A DNA stretch of 64,000 nucleotides from Cutibacterium porci (GCF_009696315.1 NZ_VUMG01000002.1:674562-738561), one strand, 5' to 3'; shown: positions 22,304 to 31,230, counted from the first letter of the stretch. Translations and numbers: made by a program. The notes: generated by a model from the sequence alone, not told the origin.

Positions 22304-22340
22304 CACTTTCTGTACAAGTCTGATTCCAACAGGTACGCTG
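22304..22340 (+). promoter_or_regulatory. Candidate operator/promoter region of gntK-gntP
   Basis: The stretch contains TGTACA (22311-22316) and GGTAC (22332-22336), both related to the GTAC core seen near the other GntR gene. It lies 39-75 bases upstream of gntK. No unequivocal -10/-35 pair can be assigned. The role is inferred from position only. Confidence 0.25.
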
Positions 22341-22378
22341 AGGCACGTCAGCGAAGACCGCGATTCTGGGAGACCACC

Positions 22379-22903
22379 ATGAGCGTGACCCATCCACCCC
22401 GCCGCGTGCCACCGATCGTCGTCATGGGGGTAGCGGGCGCTGGGAAGACGGATATCGGCTCCATGCTTGCCGATCACCTCAGCGTGGACTTCATCGACGG
22501 AGACGACCTTCACCCGCACGCAAATATCGTCAAGATGGCGTCCGGTCATCCCCTCGACGACGAGGACCGCCAACCGTGGCTCGCTAATATCGGCACGTGG
22601 CTCGCCGATCGTGCTGATAGCGGAGCCGTCGTCGCGTGTTCTGCTCTCAAGCGCATCTATCGCGATCAGCTGCGCATGGCCTGCCCAAATCTTGCCTTCG
22701 TCCACCTCGCCGGTAACCGCACGATTGTCACACAACGCATCAAGGCTCGTACCGGTCACTTCATGCCGGCCAGCCTCATCGACTCCCAATACGCCACTCT
22801 CGAACCGCTGACCGCTGACGAAGTCGGCATCACCCTCAACTTCGACGCCTCTCGCGAGGAACTCGTCACCATGGCAGCTGCCTGGTTGGCCGACATCAAC
22901 TGA
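22379..22903 (+). CDS. gntK: Gluconokinase (carbohydrate kinase, thermoresistant glucokinase family)
   Basis: Phosphorylates gluconate to 6-phosphogluconate. The P-loop GVAGAGKTDIGS lies near residue 20, then the family segments DFIDGDDLHPHANIVKM, GHPLDDEDRQPWL and SALKRIYRDQLR, and near the C-terminus GHFMPASLIDSQYATLEPL. It has 174 residues from the ATG at 22379, typical for the family. The longer frame begins in the regulatory region and was rejected. It is followed after 23 bases by the permease, forming a gluconate operon. Confidence 0.94.
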   Translation: MSVTHPPRRVPPIVVMGVAGAGKTDIGSMLADHLSVDFIDGDDLHPHANIVKMASGHPLDDEDRQPWLANIGTWLADRADSGAVVACSALKRIYRDQLRMACPNLAFVHLAGNRTIVTQRIKARTGHFMPASLIDSQYATLEPLTADEVGITLNFDASREELVTMAAAWLADIN

Positions 22904-22926
22904 ACACTGGACTCAAGGAGGAGTCA

Positions 22927-24297
22927 ATGCCCGTCGTCCTCGAAACGCCTGCCGGTACTGGCCAGTTGATCGTCGCTGCCATTATCGGTTTCGCCACCAT
23001 TGTCACCCTGATCACCAGGGCCAAACTCCACCCTTTCCTCTCCTTGACGATCGGGGCCTTGGTCGTCGGGGCGATCTCGACGATGTCACTGTCCGAGATA
23101 CTGACGGCCTACTCTCAGGGAGTCGGGTCGACAGTCGCCTCCGTCGGGGTCCTCATCGCCCTGGGCGCCATCATCGGCAAGTTGCTAGCAGATTCCGGTG
23201 GCGCCGACGAAATCGTCGACACCCTGGTCTCCAAGGCTTCCCCCGCCACTTTGCCATGGGCGATGGCCCTTATCGGTGCCGTCATCGGGTTACCAATGTT
23301 TTTCGAGATTGGTCTCGTCCTGCTCGTGCCGGTCATCCTACTGGTGACCCGCCGTTCCAAGCTGCCTCTCATGAGGGTTGCCATCCCGGCATTGGCCGGC
23401 CTATCCGCGATGCACGCCCTCGTTCCACCGCATCCGGGCCCACTAGCCGCTATCGGGCTCCTCAAGGCCGACCTGGGCATCACCTTAGGGCTCGGTGTCC
23501 TCATCGCCATACCAACCGTCGTCGTTGCTGGTCCACTGTTCTCACGGTTTGCAGCCCGATGGGTGCCTGTCGATGCCCCTGACCTTTTCCTCAACTCCGA
23601 CGAGAATGGCCGTTCTGGTATCGCGCCTAGCCACCCAAAGTTTTCCGTGGCGTTGTTGACTGTCTTGCTGCCCGTCGTTCTCATGATGGGAAAAGCTCTA
23701 GCCGATATCTTCGCCGCCAAGGGCACAGCCGTCCGCAACTTCGTAGATTTCCTCGGCGAGCCGATGTTCGCCCTGCTTCTGACGACCCTGATAGCAATCT
23801 TCACACTGGGTCGCACATCCGGAATGGATACAAACGCCATAAGCGACAGCGTGGGTGCATCACTGCCCCCAATCGCCGGGATCCTGCTCATCGTCGCCGC
23901 TGGCGGCGGATTTAAACAGATCCTCGTCGACACTGGTATTGCCAAGCTACTTGCCAGCGGTATTACCCAGTCTTCGATTTCCCCGCTGCTCATGGCCTGG
24001 CTAGTCGCTGTCGTCATCCGATTGGCGACCGGCTCAGCGACGGTAGCAACTGTGACCGCGGCAGGAATCTTAGAGCCAGTAGCAACGACCTTGCCACCCA
24101 CCCATGCTGCGCTGCTGGTACTGGCGATCGGTTGTGGTTCGGTGTTCTTCTCGCATGTCAATGACGCCGGTTTCTGGCTCATCAAGGAGTATTTCGGCAT
24201 ATCAGTAGGAGACAACATCAAGAGCTGGTCTCTCATGGAGACAGTACTGTCGGTGTGCGGATTGCTCCTGGTACTGCTGGTCTCCGTAATCGTCTAA
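22927..24297 (+). CDS. gntP: Gluconate:H+ symporter, GntP family
   Basis: A 456-residue inner-membrane permease with about twelve hydrophobic helices. GntP-family segments include GLPMFFEIGLVLLVPV, HALVPPHPGPLAA and RLATGSATVATVTAAGI. It imports gluconate for GntK. The ATG at 22927 follows a strong ribosome-binding site (AAGGAGGAG). A related aldonate substrate cannot be excluded, but the adjacent gluconokinase argues for gluconate. Confidence 0.93.
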   Translation: MPVVLETPAGTGQLIVAAIIGFATIVTLITRAKLHPFLSLTIGALVVGAISTMSLSEILTAYSQGVGSTVASVGVLIALGAIIGKLLADSGGADEIVDTLVSKASPATLPWAMALIGAVIGLPMFFEIGLVLLVPVILLVTRRSKLPLMRVAIPALAGLSAMHALVPPHPGPLAAIGLLKADLGITLGLGVLIAIPTVVVAGPLFSRFAARWVPVDAPDLFLNSDENGRSGIAPSHPKFSVALLTVLLPVVLMMGKALADIFAAKGTAVRNFVDFLGEPMFALLLTTLIAIFTLGRTSGMDTNAISDSVGASLPPIAGILLIVAAGGGFKQILVDTGIAKLLASGITQSSISPLLMAWLVAVVIRLATGSATVATVTAAGILEPVATTLPPTHAALLVLAIGCGSVFFSHVNDAGFWLIKEYFGISVGDNIKSWSLMETVLSVCGLLLVLLVSVIV

Positions 24298-24314
24298 CGT
24301 CACAGCTTTCGCGG

Positions 24315-24350
24315 CGATGGCCGATTCCCTCGATAGGGAACCGGCCATCG
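24315..24350. terminator. Terminator hairpin between gntP and hsp20
   Basis: Arms 24315-24330 and 24335-24350 pair at 15 of 16 positions around a 4-base loop. The genes on both sides converge on it, so it may serve both. No pronounced U-tract. Confidence 0.75.
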
Positions 24351-24366
24351 CATCAGCGTTAAGACC

Positions 24367-24825
24367 TCACTGTTCGTGGTGCTCGCCCGAATCAACCTGA
24401 GCCTGGTCGGCCACCGCGTCAATCGTGGTCGAACCGTGGCGGACTTCGACCTTGCGGGGCTTAGCCGTCTCAGCAACGGGGATCGTCAGGGTCAGCACAC
24501 CGTCGGTGTACTCAGCGCTGATGCGATCTGTCGCCAGACCATGGCCGAGGGTGAGCTGACGGGCAAACGTACCTACAGCGCGCTCGCGGGACAGCCACTG
24601 CACCTCGTTAGCGATCTTGGCGGCACGCTCGGCGCGAATCGTCAAGGTGCGATCGTCAACGTCGATATCGATTGATGCTGGATCAACACCGGGCAGATCC
24701 ACCGCGACGATGTAGTCGTCACCATCACGGTAAAGATCCATGGGCACCGCCACAGCCGCTGGCGTCCTGGTGACGTCTGACAGCAACCGGTCCATTTCAC
24801 GGAAGGGATCAAAAGTACGAGCCAT
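24367..24825 (-). CDS. Hsp20 family small heat-shock protein
   Basis: ATP-independent holdase chaperone of 152 residues. The alpha-crystallin domain spans about residues 25-125, with AVDLPGVDPASIDIDVDDRTL and the near-C-terminal GVLTLTIPVAE. It has an ATG start at 24825 after a GTAGGAG ribosome-binding site. Two HAIR-type inverted repeats upstream indicate control by the heat-shock repressor HspR, which is not encoded in this window. Confidence 0.93.
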   Translation of the reverse strand: MARTFDPFREMDRLLSDVTRTPAAVAVPMDLYRDGDDYIVAVDLPGVDPASIDIDVDDRTLTIRAERAAKIANEVQWLSRERAVGTFARQLTLGHGLATDRISAEYTDGVLTLTIPVAETAKPRKVEVRHGSTTIDAVADQAQVDSGEHHEQ

Positions 24826-24862
24826 GTCAACACTCCTACAGGTTCAGCACGCGTCGACTCTG

Positions 24863-24883
24863 TTTGAGTCGGTATGACTCAAG
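24863..24883. promoter_or_regulatory. HAIR element 1 (HspR operator) upstream of hsp20
   Basis: Read on the minus strand, CTTGAGT-N7-ACTCAAA matches the HAIR consensus CTTGAGT-N7-ACTCAAG at all but the last base. It lies 38-58 bases upstream of the hsp20 start codon. Confidence 0.85.
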
Positions 24884-24916
24884 TTTAACCATGAGTGACC
24901 CAGACTCAACAACAGA

Positions 24917-24937
24917 GTTGAGCGTATTTCGCTCAAG
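24917..24937. promoter_or_regulatory. HAIR-like element 2 upstream of hsp20
   Basis: Read on the minus strand, CTTGAGC-N7-GCTCAAC has the same 7-base spacing as HAIR but C/G replaces T/A at the inner position. It lies 54 bases from element 1 (start to start), about five helical turns, which would allow cooperative binding. It abuts the hydrolase stop at 24940. Confidence 0.65.
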
Positions 24938-24939
24938 GC

Positions 24940-25668
24940 TCACATATCCTGGACTCCGTTGTGCCGACGGTTCACGTACTTCCCATTCGTGAGAAAGGGC
25001 ACAGCAATATCGCAGAACTCGTCGCCCCTGGTGATATGAAGGCGATGTCCGCCATCGATCGTGACCATCCGGGCATCAGGCAGGTCATGTACCACGTCAC
25101 GCAGCCGGTCTTGACGCAGGTACGACGACTTCCCACCTCCGATAACAAGGACAGGCATGGTTATTCGAGACAGCCCGTCCCACCACTGGGGGTTGGGTCT
25201 CAATAATTCGCGGCTGACCTTCCACACCATGTTCGGGTCAAACTTGCGTCGTCCAGCAAGCGCCGCAACCTCCATAAAGATGACGTCGGCATATCTCCTC
25301 ATCGGCGGCGGATCTCGACGCGCTCGACGCGGTACAGGCATGTCCTCTAGGAGGAGGCGCTCACAGCGATCTGGCTGACGCTGCGCCACAATCGACGAGA
25401 CGAGGGCACCAAGGGAGTGACCTACTAGGGCGCACGTGTCAATCTTCAAAGCATCCATTTGCTTAAGAACATCCGTCGCAAAGGCTTCCAGTGAATAGTC
25501 GGTCCCAACTCCTCTGCGGGTGCTCATCGGCCCGTGCCCAAGCAAAGAGAGCTGATGGACGACGACGCCTTCAACATTGAATGCCAAGACCAATCCGCCC
25601 CATGTCGTTGGCGAGCTGGTAATTCCGTGGACAGCGACAACAGGAAGATCCGTGTTCACCTCTGGCAC
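24940..25668 (-). CDS. Alpha/beta hydrolase
   Basis: About 242 residues from a GTG near 25668. The alpha/beta-hydrolase core is clear: oxyanion HG in VAVHGITSS, nucleophile elbow GHSLGA with the catalytic serine, acidic residues before the last helix, and catalytic His in DGGHRLHI. The substrate is unknown. The start is uncertain: the open frame continues to 25791 but that would overlap the divergent gene at 25728 and encodes a non-conserved arginine-rich stretch; a GTG near 25659 is another option. Confidence 0.8.
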   Translation of the reverse strand: MPEVNTDLPVVAVHGITSSPTTWGGLVLAFNVEGVVVHQLSLLGHGPMSTRRGVGTDYSLEAFATDVLKQMDALKIDTCALVGHSLGALVSSIVAQRQPDRCERLLLEDMPVPRRARRDPPPMRRYADVIFMEVAALAGRRKFDPNMVWKVSRELLRPNPQWWDGLSRITMPVLVIGGGKSSYLRQDRLRDVVHDLPDARMVTIDGGHRLHITRGDEFCDIAVPFLTNGKYVNRRHNGVQDM

Positions 25669-25727
25669 GATACCGTCGGTCGTTGATTCGATCGGATCAT
25701 CGCAGCAGACATCACGAGGAGGCACAG

Positions 25728-26894
25728 ATGGGAGTTGTTCACATCGTCGGAGACGAACTCGTCGCTCTCGCAGCCGCGTTACGGTTGGCACGGGTGGGGC
25801 ATAAGGTCACCATCATCTCCTCGTCTCCACGGTGGCACAAGAACGCCGACCATCCCCTCGCCGCCGAGCTCGGCGCTACCCTCGAACTCCCGTCCGCATG
25901 GCGTGACCTTTTCGCTAAGTCAGGCCGTGCGATGGACGCCGAGTTGGCAGGTCTGGGACTCAATCTTGTGACCGAGCCGGACCGCCACATCAGTTCAGGC
26001 ACGACAGCTATCTCCTTGCCTACAGAACGAGGCGCACAAATCCGCACCGTTCGGAACTGCTACGGAGATGACACCGCGCAAAAGTGGCGCAACGTCCTCA
26101 ACCATGCTGACGATGTGTGGCAAGCCCGTCGCCGTCACGGAGTCGAACATGAAGTCACCTCACGACCCAACCCGCTCCCTACACCGATTCACCTCGATCT
26201 TCCTTCCCCGTTGGCCGAGCTATCCGGCAACGAAACGAGACTGGCCGTTACCCGGGTCTTTGGCTGCTGGAACCTCGTCGGCCCTGACGGCCCCACCGAT
26301 CTCCAACCCCTACTGACCCTTCTAGATCAGCGACTGTCCCGACGCGGCGTCATCGTCGATCCCTCACCAGACGATTGCCCGGACGCCATCATCGACACAA
26401 CCGCACCGGCTCCCCGACGCACCCGGTGGCATCGCCCAGCTCGACCATGGAATTCGCCGACTATCACTGTCAGCACCTCAGCCGAGCCGCCCGCGCATCA
26501 TGGTATGGACCACCGGCTGGACTGGACGCCCGAGGGACTTGTCGAAACGTGGACCTGGTGGGATGGCACCTGGACCCACCACATCTGTCACAACCACACT
26601 CGCCCGGTCCCGAACCCGAACCTAGGCACTGAGTGGTCGAGCTGGCGGGACCGTCCCCCTATGGTCTGGCACCGAAACGGATCGACGCCAGTGCTGGTGG
26701 CCTCGCCGGCATCGCACGGTGGCCCAGAGCCCTGGGCTCGGCTACTAACCGGGGCATTGGCTACGTACCTGACCCACGAAAAGCTCACCGGTGACAACAT
26801 CCGCCCAAGCAATAAAGCTATCGGTGCAGCGGGCCGTCCCAGAAGACGTCACAGTTCCACTGATGGGGTCTCGGCGCGTAGACTTGAGCGCTAG
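25728..26894 (+). CDS. Putative flavoprotein / NAD(P)-binding Rossmann protein
   Basis: About 388 residues. The N-terminus (GVVHIVGDELVALAAALRLA...HKVTII) has the beta-alpha-beta rhythm of a dinucleotide-binding fold, but the first glycine motif is degenerate (GDELVA instead of GxGxxG). No other family motif stands out. The C-terminus is rich in tryptophan, histidine and proline. It starts at the ATG at 25728 after GAGGAGG. I do not recognise a specific function. It is followed after 46 bases by the helicase gene, perhaps cotranscribed. Confidence 0.6.
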   Translation: MGVVHIVGDELVALAAALRLARVGHKVTIISSSPRWHKNADHPLAAELGATLELPSAWRDLFAKSGRAMDAELAGLGLNLVTEPDRHISSGTTAISLPTERGAQIRTVRNCYGDDTAQKWRNVLNHADDVWQARRRHGVEHEVTSRPNPLPTPIHLDLPSPLAELSGNETRLAVTRVFGCWNLVGPDGPTDLQPLLTLLDQRLSRRGVIVDPSPDDCPDAIIDTTAPAPRRTRWHRPARPWNSPTITVSTSAEPPAHHGMDHRLDWTPEGLVETWTWWDGTWTHHICHNHTRPVPNPNLGTEWSSWRDRPPMVWHRNGSTPVLVASPASHGGPEPWARLLTGALATYLTHEKLTGDNIRPSNKAIGAAGRPRRRHSSTDGVSARRLER

Positions 26895-26940
26895 TCGCGA
26901 GGCACCGCGCCTGGAGACAGACATCTTGTGAAGGACGATT

Positions 26941-29205
26941 TTGACCGCACACGATAGTTCGACAACCGCCGACCCGCGCGTTGTGGAATCCGAGATTGCC
27001 AAGGAGCAGGCCCACGTTGACAGGGTTCGCGCGCAGCTAGAGATCGACGAGAGCAAGGCCCGCATGCTGGCCAAGGCGGGTCAAGACATGTACCGCTCCG
27101 ACCGCACCAGCTGGGTTCGCGAAGAAGACGGCACCGCAATGTTTGAGCGCGACGCCTTCTCCTATAACGCGGCAAAAAGATTAGCGATACTCGATGCTGA
27201 ACATGAGGGTCTCGTCTTCGGCCGACTCGATCTCACCGACGCCGAGGTGCGCCACATTGGACGCATCGGGGTGCGCGATGCCGACTACGAGCCCCTCGTC
27301 ATCGACTGGCGCGCCCGTGCAGCCGAGCCGTTTTACCGAGCCACGCCGTCAGATCCCATGGGGGTCGTTCGTCGTCGCGTCTTACGCTGCCGTGATGACA
27401 AGGTCCTCGGCATTGAGGACGACCTGTTAGATTCCACATCGCACGCGGATTTGCCGATCATCGGTGAGGGAGCTCTCATGGCGGCACTCTCCCGAGCCCG
27501 CGACACTCGCATGCACTCCATCGTCTCAACAATCCAGGCTGAGCAGGATGAGGCTATCCGCGCTCCCTACCAGGGCGTGACGACGATTATGGGCGGCCCC
27601 GGCACCGGCAAGACGGTCGTTGCCCTACACCGAGCAGCGTTCCTGCTCTACTCTCATCGAACTCGACTCGAAAATGGTGGTGTGCTCGTCATCGGACCGT
27701 CATCGGTCTTCATGAACTACATCGAGCGGGTGCTACCCAGCCTCGGCGAGGACTCCGTAACGCTACGGTCTGTCGGCCAGGTACCCTCCGATATTCTGCA
27801 CTTCTCTTCTGACCGCCTCGATGAACCACGCACTGCCAACATTAAAGGCAGCCTCGAGATGGTTAATGTTCTCGCCCGGTTGGTTAATCTGCCGCTGTCA
27901 GCAGACCCGCACTCCATGCAGCTACGAGTGACGGTCAAGGGCGAAGTCCTTACCCTCGATGCCTCGGCTCTCGCGGCTACGCGTCAGCGCATCCTCAAGC
28001 GCAATCGCTACAACGACGGTCGCGAAGCTGTCGAAAGCTCGCTACGCGATCAGTTGTGGGCAAAAGTTCCCGCAGACATCCTCGCTGCTCACGACCTCAG
28101 CAGGAGCGACTTCGATGAGTTGGTGTCGTCCCAGGCTTCCTGGCGGATGCTCCTCAACGCATGGTGGCCCACGTTATCGGCTCCCGACGTCTTAGCTCGG
28201 TTGGCCGATCCTGCCGTCGCCGAAGCGGTGGCCCCTGAGTTGGACGAGCAGACGCGTCAACTCCTCGTCAGTTCTATCCCAACCGAGGCGGATCGGCGCG
28301 GGCGTCGCAATTGGTCGATAGCCGATATGGCTTTGCTCGACGAGTTAGCCGCTTTGCTCGGCCCGGTTCCCCCTGAGCCCGACGCTGAGGCCCCAGTCTT
28401 CCTTGAGGGAGGTGACGCTGAAGAACTCGTCAGCCTTGGCGATCGTCTCCACGATTCACGCCAGATCGACGAGGATGAGCCCCGCGACACCTTCGCTCAC
28501 GTTCTCGTCGACGAAGCCCAGGACATCTCCCCTATGCAGTGGCGGATGATTGGACGGCGGGGCCGACAGGCGTCCTGGACGATCGTCGGAGATCCTGCGC
28601 AGTCAGCCTTCCCTCACCCCGATCAAACCAGGGCGGCCTTGGACGAACTGGTCGGTCATTCCCCGTCGCGCACATTCACCTTGACCAAGAATTACCGCTC
28701 CCCTGCCGAGGTTTTCGACCTCGCCGCCGATGTCGTCGTCACCGTCCAACCCGACGCCGACCTCCCGCAGGCGGTGCGCTCAGTTGGGGTGCATCCCACC
28801 GCCATCCGCACTGACGACCTGTGGGCACAAGTACGCACGCAGCTGGACGAGATGCTCGAATCCGTAGACGGCACCATCGGTCTCATCTGCCCAGCTGGCC
28901 TGGTCGAGAAGGCGCGCGAGCTTGCTGACGATCCGCGCATCATCACAGTGACGACAATGCAGGCTAAGGGCCTGGAATATGACGGCGCAGTAGTCGTCGA
29001 TCCCGAGCAAATCGTGTCCGAAACCGGGAATCCTGCCGGGGGCGTCCGAGTGCTCTACGTTGCTCTGACTCGCCCAACCCAGCGGCTAGCAGTCGTCGGC
29101 CTCAGGCAGCAGAACTTGCCTGGGCCCCGTGGGGCAAACCAGCCAGGTCGGGACGCCGCTGCGCCAGCATGGTCCGAAGCTCTGTGGTCGCACGAGACCT
29201 ATTGA
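26941..29205 (+). CDS. HelD/HelR-like superfamily 1 helicase (RNA polymerase-associated ATPase)
   Basis: A 754-residue UvrD/Rep-like ATPase. The N-terminus is predicted coiled-coil (about residues 15-65), as in HelD proteins that enter the RNA polymerase channel. Walker A is GGPGTGKTVV near residue 217, Walker B is LVDEAQDISP near 521, motif IV TKNYRS near 582, and motif VI VALTRPTQRL near 707. The start is a TTG at 26941 after AAGGA. In mycobacteria HelR-type proteins release stalled RNA polymerase and give rifampicin tolerance; that role is inferred, not shown. Its last 104 bases overlap the convergent metF gene. Confidence 0.85.
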   Translation: MTAHDSSTTADPRVVESEIAKEQAHVDRVRAQLEIDESKARMLAKAGQDMYRSDRTSWVREEDGTAMFERDAFSYNAAKRLAILDAEHEGLVFGRLDLTDAEVRHIGRIGVRDADYEPLVIDWRARAAEPFYRATPSDPMGVVRRRVLRCRDDKVLGIEDDLLDSTSHADLPIIGEGALMAALSRARDTRMHSIVSTIQAEQDEAIRAPYQGVTTIMGGPGTGKTVVALHRAAFLLYSHRTRLENGGVLVIGPSSVFMNYIERVLPSLGEDSVTLRSVGQVPSDILHFSSDRLDEPRTANIKGSLEMVNVLARLVNLPLSADPHSMQLRVTVKGEVLTLDASALAATRQRILKRNRYNDGREAVESSLRDQLWAKVPADILAAHDLSRSDFDELVSSQASWRMLLNAWWPTLSAPDVLARLADPAVAEAVAPELDEQTRQLLVSSIPTEADRRGRRNWSIADMALLDELAALLGPVPPEPDAEAPVFLEGGDAEELVSLGDRLHDSRQIDEDEPRDTFAHVLVDEAQDISPMQWRMIGRRGRQASWTIVGDPAQSAFPHPDQTRAALDELVGHSPSRTFTLTKNYRSPAEVFDLAADVVVTVQPDADLPQAVRSVGVHPTAIRTDDLWAQVRTQLDEMLESVDGTIGLICPAGLVEKARELADDPRIITVTTMQAKGLEYDGAVVVDPEQIVSETGNPAGGVRVLYVALTRPTQRLAVVGLRQQNLPGPRGANQPGRDAAAPAWSEALWSHETY

Positions 29206-30040
29206 GGGTGAAGTAGTGCAGGCCAGGAGCGCCGGCGTCAAGGAGTTCACAGCACATGTCGACAGCGGCCGCCAAACCAATACGCCGGACCGCAGCCTTG
29301 TCGTCCTTAACCTCCTCGATCTGAGCTACCAGCTCAGCGGGGACATCAGTCCCGGATAGCTCGGCAAACCGACGGATCTGTCCATAGGACGTGATCGGCA
29401 TAATTCCCGGAATAATGGGAATGTCACAACCCATGTCGCGCACCTTCGCCACCAGACGCTGGTAGTGGGAGGGGAAGAAGAATAACTGTGTGATCGCGAA
29501 AGAGGCTCCGGCTTCGGCCTTATTCACCAAGATGCGAGCGTCAACGTCAATGTCGCGAGCCTCAGGGTGGCCGTCTGGGAAAGCCCCCACGCCGACACAC
29601 GCGTCTGGATGAATCCGCTTGACGAGGCGGACAAGCTCTGTCGCATTGGGCAACCCATCGGGATGCGGCTCCCAGGGCTGCCTTGCGCCGCCGGGCATGT
29701 CACCGCGGATAGCCAGTATGTGGTCGACCCCAGACTCGGCGTAATCAGCGACCATCTGTTCCAGATCGGCCACCGATTGCGAAACGCAGGTGAGGTGACC
29801 AACAGTGCGCAAACCAGTCGACACCATGTGCTGCGTACACCTCAAGGTACGATCGCGCCGCGAACCGTTGGCTCCATATGTCACTGAGATAAAGTCCGGC
29901 GCCATCGGTACGAGGGCATCCGTGGCGCTCCACAGCCGATACACATCGTCCTCGCTGCGTGGTGGCATGAACTCAAAGGAGTGCAAGGGGCGCTCCCCCG
30001 AGGCCAACAGGTCGGCAATGGTCGGCTTCTGGGACTGCAT
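29102..30040 (-). CDS. metF: Methylenetetrahydrofolate reductase
   Basis: Reduces 5,10-methylene-THF to 5-methyl-THF for methionine synthesis. About 312 residues from the ATG at 30040. Recognisable segments include SFEFMPPRSEDD near the N-terminus (glutamate of the FAD/folate site), LAIRGDMPGG near residue 115, and FAITQLFF near 175. Its proximity to gcvTHP, the main source of methylene-THF, is functionally sensible. Its C-terminus overlaps the helicase gene on the other strand by 104 bases, so the last 34 residues are constrained by two coding frames. Confidence 0.93.
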   Translation of the reverse strand: MQSQKPTIADLLASGERPLHSFEFMPPRSEDDVYRLWSATDALVPMAPDFISVTYGANGSRRDRTLRCTQHMVSTGLRTVGHLTCVSQSVADLEQMVADYAESGVDHILAIRGDMPGGARQPWEPHPDGLPNATELVRLVKRIHPDACVGVGAFPDGHPEARDIDVDARILVNKAEAGASFAITQLFFFPSHYQRLVAKVRDMGCDIPIIPGIMPITSYGQIRRFAELSGTDVPAELVAQIEEVKDDKAAVRRIGLAAAVDMCCELLDAGAPGLHYFTLNRSRATTELRTMLAQRRPDLAGLPHGAQASSAA

Positions 30041-30132
30041 ATGCGACAGGCTAGGCGGCACGCCCAGTAGCTGGGCGACATGTCCAGGGTGCGGACTCGT
30101 TTCTGGTCGTCACGCGCCTCTATGCTGGCGCT

Positions 30133-31230
30133 ATGTATCCCTTTGACCCGTCCTCTCCAGTCAACGCTGACTTTCGTGATGCCGTGAGTGCGAGGATCTC
30201 TTCGTTCCTCGACGACGAGCAACGGGTCATTGACACGATCGGCGCTGAGCTGTCCCCCATTGTCGACGCTGCTCGCGACTACACCGGCGGTGGCAAGCGG
30301 TTGCGCCCCGCGTTCTGCTATTGGGGTTATGTCGCTGCAACGGATCAACCCGCTGAGCCCACTGGCCTATTACAGGCGGCAGCCAGCCTCGAGTTTCTTC
30401 ACGTCTCCGCATTGATCCACGACGACCTCATGGACCATTCTGACACTCGGCGTGGGCTTGCCTCCGCACATCGTCGTTTCGAAGCGGCCCACGCCGCCGC
30501 TCACGGAGACGGATCTGCTGAGCAATTCGGATTCGACATTGCGATCCTGCTCGGCGATCTGCTTCTCATGTGGTCATCGCAGATGTTCACGTCAGCCCCG
30601 CTAGCGGCTAGCGCATTAACGGCGGCCACTCCCCTGCTCGACGCCGTGCGCACCGAAGTCACCTGTGGCCAGGTCCTCGACGTCACCTCGCAGTCAGGGA
30701 TGGCGGGGTCCGATTCCGAATCCGCTCTCGACCTTGCCGGCCGGGTCGTGGAGTACAAGTGCGCCTCCTATACGGTTGTGCGTCCCTGCCAGATTGGCGT
30801 GGCCTTGGCTGGCGGATCTAGCAGTCTGCAGCAGACGATGGCGAGCTTCGGGTCACCTATCGGGCGGGCCTTCCAGTACCGCGACGATCTTCTGGGGGTC
30901 TTCGGTGACGCCGAGCTGACTGGCAAGCCTGCTGGCGACGATTTGAGGGAAGGTAAGCAAACTGTGCTCGTCGCTCATGCCCTCAAGCGAGCCGATCCAC
31001 GCGACGCTGCCCGCTTGAGATCTCTGCTGGGACGCCCCGACCTTGACGACGACGACGTCGCCACCGCCCGCCACATCATCGAGATAAGCGGGGCTCGAGA
31101 AGCTGTCGAGTCGACAATTGAGCACTGCCATGATCGCGCCGTCGCAGCCCTCGATGACGCCGAGATGACCGATGCCGGTCGGGTTGCCTTGCGGGAGCTG
31201 GCTCGCCAATGCGTCGAGCGTCATTTTTGA
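30133..31230 (+). CDS. Polyprenyl diphosphate synthase (GGPP synthase-like)
   Basis: Trans-prenyltransferase of 365 residues extending allylic diphosphates with IPP. GGKRLRP near residue 53 binds IPP. The first aspartate-rich motif is DDLMDHSDTRRG, near residue 98, and the second is YRDDLLGVFGD, near residue 250. Product length cannot be read safely; residues before the first motif (FLHVSALIHDDLMD) are mostly mid-sized. It starts at the ATG at 30133 and is divergent from metF. Confidence 0.9.
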   Translation: MYPFDPSSPVNADFRDAVSARISSFLDDEQRVIDTIGAELSPIVDAARDYTGGGKRLRPAFCYWGYVAATDQPAEPTGLLQAAASLEFLHVSALIHDDLMDHSDTRRGLASAHRRFEAAHAAAHGDGSAEQFGFDIAILLGDLLLMWSSQMFTSAPLAASALTAATPLLDAVRTEVTCGQVLDVTSQSGMAGSDSESALDLAGRVVEYKCASYTVVRPCQIGVALAGGSSSLQQTMASFGSPIGRAFQYRDDLLGVFGDAELTGKPAGDDLREGKQTVLVAHALKRADPRDAARLRSLLGRPDLDDDDVATARHIIEISGAREAVESTIEHCHDRAVAALDDAEMTDAGRVALRELARQCVERHF

